Shown piece after piece: positions 7,897 through 12,033 of a stretch of DNA of 12,033 nucleotides. Position numbers and translations under genes: made by a program. Location: assembly GCA_002297865.1 (NCBI GenBank), contig DBKX01000174.1, positions 1 through 12,033 of the forward strand, in the 5' to 3' direction. Each line of letters begins with the position of its first letter. Position 1 is the stretch's first letter. This DNA is from Lachnoclostridium sp. UBA739 (GTDB taxonomy: Bacteria > Bacillota_A > Clostridia > Lachnospirales > Lachnospiraceae). Below the pieces are notes generated by a model. It saw nothing but the letters and a program-made list of their open reading frames with translations, searched no databases and was not told where the DNA came from.

Positions 7897-9058
7897 AGCA
7901 GCTCCCCTCCTCCAATATTTTTTTCACATCTCCATCGCTAGGTATAAACAGTACCAAAGCATGAATCATGCTTCCATCCCATTCCTCTGGCTCTTCTCCC
8001 ATGACTAGTACGATTATTTTCTGTTTTCGCTCCTCAAAACTGCTTATACACTTTAGTAAGCTATCCCCTATCTGTAATACCACAAGAACAACGATTTGAT
8101 TTTCTTCTGGAATACATTCTTCTAACAGTGCATCCGCCGATAATTTTCCACGAAAACAAAGCTGTGCTGTTTCTTGATACATGCTATCATAAGCCGCAAG
8201 GTCCCTTATCTCATGAAGGCAAATCTCACCTTCTTCATAAACCATACTGCATCTTGTATTATGATTTACACAGTAATAAGCAATTGCAAGTACACATTCT
8301 AAAAGCTTATCTTCCACTGCTAACCTTTCCATTTCTTTCGGAGGCAGCATTTCCATATAAATAATGACTCCCTGTTTGACTATGTTCATATTTTTTCGTG
8401 TAAACAATTCTTTATATTTAGCTGAAGCTTTCCAGTCAATCATACGTTTTTCATCACCTGGCAGATAAGGCCGAATTTCCACATCTGGTTCTTGCTTCTT
8501 GATTTCAAAGAGGCCATTTCCCTGCTTATCATCACAGTCTTCCTCTAGGAAAAAACATTTGTCCAAAGAAATTGTTTTGGGCAAAACCGTCACATTATAA
8601 GGTTCTTTTATGGGGTATGTAATAGAAAATAAATGCATAAAATCTGTCACCTGTACACTCTTTACACCAATGGCATAATTGCCACGATACCTGCATAAAA
8701 CAGATGTCTTATATTCTTTCTTCTCACCAGGAAGCAGATAACTCTCCCGAAATGGCTCTACATCTAAAACTCTAGAATTATCCTCGTAGAAATTGAGTTT
8801 AATATGTTCATACATTATATAGTCCTCATTTCCAACTTGAATCGTATAATCTGCTATTTCTTCCTTCACTAAGGTATTATGTTCCACCTCCTGATATATC
8901 TTAAATCTAGCATATACATAAGCTGTATAAATCAGACACAGCACAGGAACCAAAAGCGAACACTGAAAGAAACGATATGGGATGGTTCCTCCATAAAATG
9001 TTACAAAGAAACCTGATAGCAGAATACATAGAATTACCCCTATTCTTACCTCTTTCAT
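7880..9058 (-). CDS. DUF58 domain-containing membrane protein
   Basis: A 392-residue protein with two N-terminal membrane helices (about residues 5-21 and 29-49), then a beta-rich region, then the DUF58 signature RPYLPGDEKRMIDWKASAKY at residues 197-216 with D202 and W209. DUF58 proteins normally continue into a von Willebrand A-like fold whose first strand carries a DxSxS metal site. The corresponding strand here (about 231-238) reads VIIYMEML and lacks it, so metal binding is doubtful. The role is not established biochemically; DUF58 proteins are usually encoded beside MoxR ATPases and transglutaminase-like proteins, as here, and a MoxR-assisted envelope function is the common inference. 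AAGGAG at 9067-9072 lies 8 bases before the ATG. The gene begins 17 bases after moxR and overlaps the next gene by 17 bases. Confidence 0.88.
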   Translation of the reverse strand: MKEVRIGVILCILLSGFFVTFYGGTIPYRFFQCSLLVPVLCLIYTAYVYARFKIYQEVEHNTLVKEEIADYTIQVGNEDYIMYEHIKLNFYEDNSRVLDVEPFRESYLLPGEKKEYKTSVLCRYRGNYAIGVKSVQVTDFMHLFSITYPIKEPYNVTVLPKTISLDKCFFLEEDCDDKQGNGLFEIKKQEPDVEIRPYLPGDEKRMIDWKASAKYKELFTRKNMNIVKQGVIIYMEMLPPKEMERLAVEDKLLECVLAIAYYCVNHNTRCSMVYEEGEICLHEIRDLAAYDSMYQETAQLCFRGKLSADALLEECIPEENQIVVLVVLQIGDSLLKCISSFEERKQKIIVLVMGEEPEEWDGSMIHALVLFIPSDGDVKKILEEGSCYETVI

Positions 9059-9075
9059 AAACTCTTCTCCTTACT

Positions 9076-10008
9076 CTATAAAAGCGGAATCTTTGTTTCA
9101 TTCTTAATGCTCATTATAATTGCTTCTGCTGACTGTTTCTTTATTTTAGCACTGGAAGATAACATAATACGATGGGCTAAAACAGGAACCAGAATGGATA
9201 CAATATCTTCTGGAATCACATAATCTCTGCCTTTCATATATGCCATTGCAAGAGAAGCGCGAACTGCTGCTAATGTTCCTCTTGGACTGACACCTAGTGC
9301 AATGGAATCGTGATTTCTTGTTTTTTCTACAATATCAAGGAGATATTGTACCAGGTCTTCGTGAATTCTAATTTCTGTAACTTCTTTCTGCATAGCAAGG
9401 ATATCTTCACTAGATATTACCTTTTGTATTTTGCCCCAAGCAATTCCCTTCACCATTTTATTTACCATAAGCACCTCAGACTCCCTATTCGGATACCCCA
9501 AGGTAATTCGACAGAAAAAGCGATCCAGCTGTGCCTCTGGCAAACGATAGGTTCCTAGAAAATCAACAGGGTTCTGTGTTGCTATAACAAAAAAAGGCTT
9601 TAACAATGGATATGTGACACCATCCACTGTTATCTGCCCTTCTTCCATCGCTTCTAATAAAGCTGCCTGTGTTTTTGGTGAAGTACGATTTAGCTCATCG
9701 CCTAAGAGAACCTGATTCATCACAGGTCCCTTCTGAAATGTAAAACTTTCCGTCTTTGGATTGTACATAGAGTAACCCAAAACATCGACAGGCAACGTAT
9801 CTGGTGTAAACTGAATACGTCCAAAGCTGCACCCTGTAAGCTTCGCAACTGCCTTTGCCAGCGTAGTTTTTCCCACTCCAGGTACATCCTCTAACAAAAT
9901 ATGCCCCCCTGCAAGCAAGGAAACGCAGACCAGTTCCATCTGCTTTTCCTTTCCTACAACGATCTGATTTAAAGCCCCCAATAAGTCATTCATTTTTCCC
10001 TTCTCCAT
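9076..10008 (-). CDS. MoxR-family AAA+ ATPase
   Basis: A 310-residue AAA+ ATPase of the MoxR type, thought to be a chaperone-like remodeller of partner proteins, often vWA-containing ones. Walker A is GVGKTT with K47; Walker B with the MoxR-specific extension is LLGDELNRTSPKTQAALLEAM (D104, E105); sensor 1 is ATQNP (N146); the GTYRLPEAQLDRF segment (152-164) is the family hallmark with the likely arginine finger; and GVSPRG near residue 240 is the sensor 2 region. No membrane segment is present. Its length is normal. The ATG at 10008 has AAGGAG 5 bases before it; a second in-frame ATG five codons later is possible but not needed. It lies 27 bases after the DUF815 gene with no terminator between, and 17 bases before DUF58, its likely functional partner. 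The symbol moxR is used loosely for this family, so none is assigned. Confidence 0.95.
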   Translation of the reverse strand: MEKGKMNDLLGALNQIVVGKEKQMELVCVSLLAGGHILLEDVPGVGKTTLAKAVAKLTGCSFGRIQFTPDTLPVDVLGYSMYNPKTESFTFQKGPVMNQVLLGDELNRTSPKTQAALLEAMEEGQITVDGVTYPLLKPFFVIATQNPVDFLGTYRLPEAQLDRFFCRITLGYPNRESEVLMVNKMVKGIAWGKIQKVISSEDILAMQKEVTEIRIHEDLVQYLLDIVEKTRNHDSIALGVSPRGTLAAVRASLAMAYMKGRDYVIPEDIVSILVPVLAHRIMLSSSAKIKKQSAEAIIMSIKNETKIPLL

Positions 10009-10035
10009 ATACTCTCCTTCCTAACGAAACCAATC

Positions 10036-11355
10036 TTACTCGCTGCGAACTCCATATTTGCCCGCAAGATAGTTAATAAACTGCTGTGCAGTACGTCCAG
10101 ACATACCGCCATGGCTTAGTTCCCATTTATTTGCTTCTGCACAGATTTCCTGTTCTGTAAGCGTAATATCTGGGTATCGTTTTGCAAGACTTGTTACAAT
10201 GTTGAAGTACTCCTTCTGATTTGGTTTTGAGTAAGAAATTGTAACACCAAAACGATTTACCAATGACAGCTTTTCTTGCATTGTCTCGGAACGATGTAAT
10301 TCTTCATTGCCTGTACCATCGTTTCTGTCTCCCCAAGTTTCTCGAATCAGATGTCTACGGTTGGATGTAGCATAAATCAGTACATTGTCTGGCTTTGTCT
10401 CTAAACCACCTTCAATAATCGCTTTCAAATACTTATATTCGATTTCAAATTCCTCGAAAGATAAATCATCCATATAAATAATAAAGCGGTAATTTCTATC
10501 TTTAATCTGCTCAATGACAGTGGATAAGTCCTGGAACTGATGTTTATAGATTTCTATCATACGAAGCCCCTGATCATAGAACTCATTTAAGATAGCCTTA
10601 ATTGAAGTAGATTTACCAGTACCACTATCCCCTGTTAACAATACGTTATTGGCTTTTTTACCTTCTACAAATGCCTTTGTATTGTCAAGCAGCTTCTGTT
10701 TTTGAATTTCATAACCAATTAAATCATCTAACTTCACCATATCCGTATTCAAAATTGGAGATAATACCACTTCTTCTCCCTTTTTCTTAATTCGGAATGC
10801 TTTATTCAGACCAAACTTTCCAACACCATAATTACGATAGAAATCTGTCACATATGTAAGAAAATCTTCGGCGTCCTTTGCTGCTTCCAGCTGTCTGCTC
10901 AGAGCACGCACCTTGTCACTTACGCTCTTATTATAGCTTCTTTCCTTTTTGGTAATTGCCTGATAATTGGTTACTGTTGAAAAACAATGAATTCCAAGTG
11001 TCTGTTCCATATCAGAGAAATCATACAAAAATAATGTACGGATATTCTCTAAATCGCTAATTGCGAATGTCAAAACAGAGCCTTCTCGTTTTCCGTATTT
11101 TTCACACACAATGCTGAATGGATTTTCATCGGTTGCTAATAAATATGCAATATAATTATGCCATAAATTTGTATCAAATCCATATCTTGTTGCTACATCT
11201 AACAAACGATTCATCTGCTCATAAATTCTAGCAACCAAATCCTTTTTATTGTAATCACCGTCTTCATAAGCTTTACAAATCTTTGCTAATTCATGTAGTA
11301 TACCTTCCTTATCGAAATTACGGTAAATGATTAATTGATTCACTTCTTTATACAT
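10036..11355 (-). CDS. DUF815-family P-loop ATPase
   Basis: A 439-residue AAA-like ATP-binding protein of the DUF815 type, whose function is not known. The N-terminal half (to about residue 200) is helical with no recognised domain. The ATPase part has Walker [10 protein letters not shown] with K248, Walker [11 protein letters not shown] (D296, D297), a sensor-1-like [10 protein letters not shown] (N332), and a conserved [31 protein letters not shown] stretch with VNRFG as the likely arginine-finger region. No signal peptide or membrane helix is visible. The frame extends to an ATG at 11376, but GAGG at 11363-11366 lies 7 bases before the ATG at 11355, so I use the latter. It heads the leftward operon, with its own promoter just upstream, followed after 27 bases by moxR. 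Why a DUF815 ATPase should accompany the MoxR trio is not evident from the sequence. Confidence 0.9.
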   Translation of the reverse strand: MYKEVNQLIIYRNFDKEGILHELAKICKAYEDGDYNKKDLVARIYEQMNRLLDVATRYGFDTNLWHNYIAYLLATDENPFSIVCEKYGKREGSVLTFAISDLENIRTLFLYDFSDMEQTLGIHCFSTVTNYQAITKKERSYNKSVSDKVRALSRQLEAAKDAEDFLTYVTDFYRNYGVGKFGLNKAFRIKKKGEEVVLSPILNTDMVKLDDLIGYEIQKQKLLDNTKAFVEGKKANNVLLTGDSGTGKSTSIKAILNEFYDQGLRMIEIYKHQFQDLSTVIEQIKDRNYRFIIYMDDLSFEEFEIEYKYLKAIIEGGLETKPDNVLIYATSNRRHLIRETWGDRNDGTGNEELHRSETMQEKLSLVNRFGVTISYSKPNQKEYFNIVTSLAKRYPDITLTEQEICAEANKWELSHGGMSGRTAQQFINYLAGKYGVRSE

Positions 11356-11362
11356 AATAAGA

Positions 11363-11366
11363 CCTC
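11363..11366 (-). promoter_or_regulatory. Ribosome binding site deciding the DUF815 gene start
   Basis: The minus strand reads GAGG within AGAGAGG, 7 bases before the ATG at 11355. The alternative upstream ATG at 11376 has only a weak AGAAGA in front. Confidence 0.7.
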
Positions 11367-11387
11367 TCTTTTGCATTAATATTCTTC

Positions 11388-11398
11388 TTAAGTCTTAA
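11388..11398. repeat. Short inverted repeat over the predicted transcription start
   Basis: TTAAG, one base, CTTAA: a perfect 5+1+5 palindrome touching the downstream edge of the predicted -10 box and spanning the expected start of transcription. It could be an operator, but an 11-base AT-rich palindrome is easily met by chance. Confidence 0.3.
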
Positions 11399-11426
11399 CT
11401 ATACTCCGCTATATAGGGAAATGCAA
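11398..11426 (-). promoter_or_regulatory. Candidate sigma-A promoter of the DUF815-moxR-DUF58-transglutaminase operon
   Basis: On the minus strand TTGCAT (11426-11421) and TATAGT (11403-11398) are separated by exactly 17 bases. The -10 matches consensus at five of six positions; the -35 shares only TTG. Transcription would start near 11391 and leave a leader of about 36 bases. It sits just past the argS terminator, the expected place for a new transcription unit. Confidence 0.6.
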
Positions 11427-11436
11427 CTATTTGACC

Positions 11437-11476
11437 AAAAAACCCCCAGATAAACTTATGCCTTTATCTGAGGGTT
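11437..11476 (-). terminator. Strong intrinsic terminator of argS
   Basis: Arms at 11441-11454 and 11463-11476 form a 14-position stem with one C-A mismatch and an 8-base loop. Read leftward, the stem ends in GGGGG and runs straight into six T bases (11442-11437), the classic Rho-independent form. It starts 26 bases after the argS stop and insulates argS from the operon to its left. Confidence 0.92.
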
Positions 11477-11502
11477 GTGGAACTCACACTTTGTTCTCTA
11501 TA

Positions 11503-12033
11503 TTACATTCTTTCAGGTGCTTCTAAACCTAATAAATCAATACACTGATTTAAGATCGCTTCTGTTAAAGAAATTAATGTAATCCATGAGTCCTGCTGTT
11601 CTTTATTCTCTTCAGAGATAATCTTTGTCTCATGATAGAACTTACTGAATGCATTGGATAACTCATAAATATACTGACAAACTTTATGTGGAGCATTTTC
11701 CTGATATGCATTCTTGATTACTTCATTGAATTTTACAATTCCAAGCATTAAATCACGTTCACTATCATTGAATGCTGGTTTAATTGCTGCACCAGCAGGA
11801 AGTTGTCCAATTTCATTTTTGTATTTTGTTAAAATAGATTTGATTCTTACAATTGTGTATAAAATGTAAGGACCTGTATTTCCTTCAAAAGAAGTAAATC
11901 TGTCTAAATCAAAGACATAATCTTTGGATGCCTGGTTAGATAAATCACCGTATTTGATTGCTGCTAAACCAACCACTTTAGCGATTTCACGAGCTTCCTC
12001 TTCCGAAATATCACGGTTGCTCATAACCTTTTC
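11503..12033 (-). CDS. argS: Arginyl-tRNA synthetase, C-terminal part (5' end outside window)
   Basis: ArgS attaches arginine to tRNA-Arg in the cytosol. Only the last 176 residues are present; the frame stays open to the window edge, and the ATG at 12024 is an internal methionine (preceded in frame by E-K-V), not the start. What is seen is the end of the catalytic domain (SNRDISEEEAREIAKVVGLAAIKYGDL, YVFDLDRFTSFEGNTGPYILY) and the helical DALR anticodon-binding domain, ending in the family-typical C-terminus LLGLEAPERM. The HIGH and KMSKS-type catalytic motifs would lie outside the window. The gene is a separate transcription unit closed by the terminator at 11437-11476. Confidence 0.96.
   Translation of the reverse strand, partial: EKVMSNRDISEEEAREIAKVVGLAAIKYGDLSNQASKDYVFDLDRFTSFEGNTGPYILYTIVRIKSILTKYKNEIGQLPAGAAIKPAFNDSERDLMLGIVKFNEVIKNAYQENAPHKVCQYIYELSNAFSKFYHETKIISEENKEQQDSWITLISLTEAILNQCIDLLGLEAPERM

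Noticed and set aside
9310..9558. Rightward open frame antisense to moxR
   Set aside because: It lies wholly within a strongly conserved gene on the other strand and lacks start signals.

Overview
This window reads as ordinary chromosome from an AT-rich, low-GC Gram-positive anaerobe. The best guess is Clostridia, family Lachnospiraceae. That guess rests on AT-rich third codon positions, strong AGGAGG-type ribosome binding sites, intrinsic terminators between units, and recalled resemblance of the ppx-ppk pair and the DUF815 ATPase to proteins of that family. No mobile element, CRISPR array, tRNA or rRNA is visible, and genes fill nearly the whole window.

Layout from left to right. (1) Positions 1-630 (+) hold the 3' part of a gene whose start lies outside the window; it looks like a P-loop nucleoside/nucleotide-kinase-type protein. 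It converges on queA (715-1740, -), the tRNA queuosine enzyme, with a shared hairpin terminator between them. (2) Divergent from queA is a two-gene polyphosphate unit, a Ppx/GppA-family protein (1852-3390, +) followed by polyphosphate kinase ppk1 (3390-5561, +). The stop and start codons share one base (TAATG). A 13-bp hairpin follows ppk1. (3) Converging on ppk1 is a leftward four-gene unit, read from right to left: DUF815 ATPase (11355-10036), MoxR-family AAA+ ATPase (10008-9076), DUF58 protein (9058-7880) and a membrane-anchored transglutaminase-like protein (7896-5734). The genes are 27 bp and 17 bp apart, then overlap by 17 bp, with a plausible sigma-A promoter just upstream. (4) At the right edge is the 3' end of argS (11503-12033, -), closed by a strong intrinsic terminator.

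How they work together. PPK1 makes polyphosphate from ATP and the Ppx-like protein would degrade it or sense it, although several of its consensus active-site positions are altered. MoxR, DUF58 and transglutaminase-like genes form a well-known conserved trio in bacteria, thought to act at the cell envelope but not well defined biochemically. Here a second, unrelated P-loop ATPase (DUF815) sits at the head of the same apparent transcript. I did not find a convincing undescribed system. The points most worth a second look are that four-gene unit, the degenerate metal-site motif in its DUF58 protein, and the divergent Ppx-like protein.
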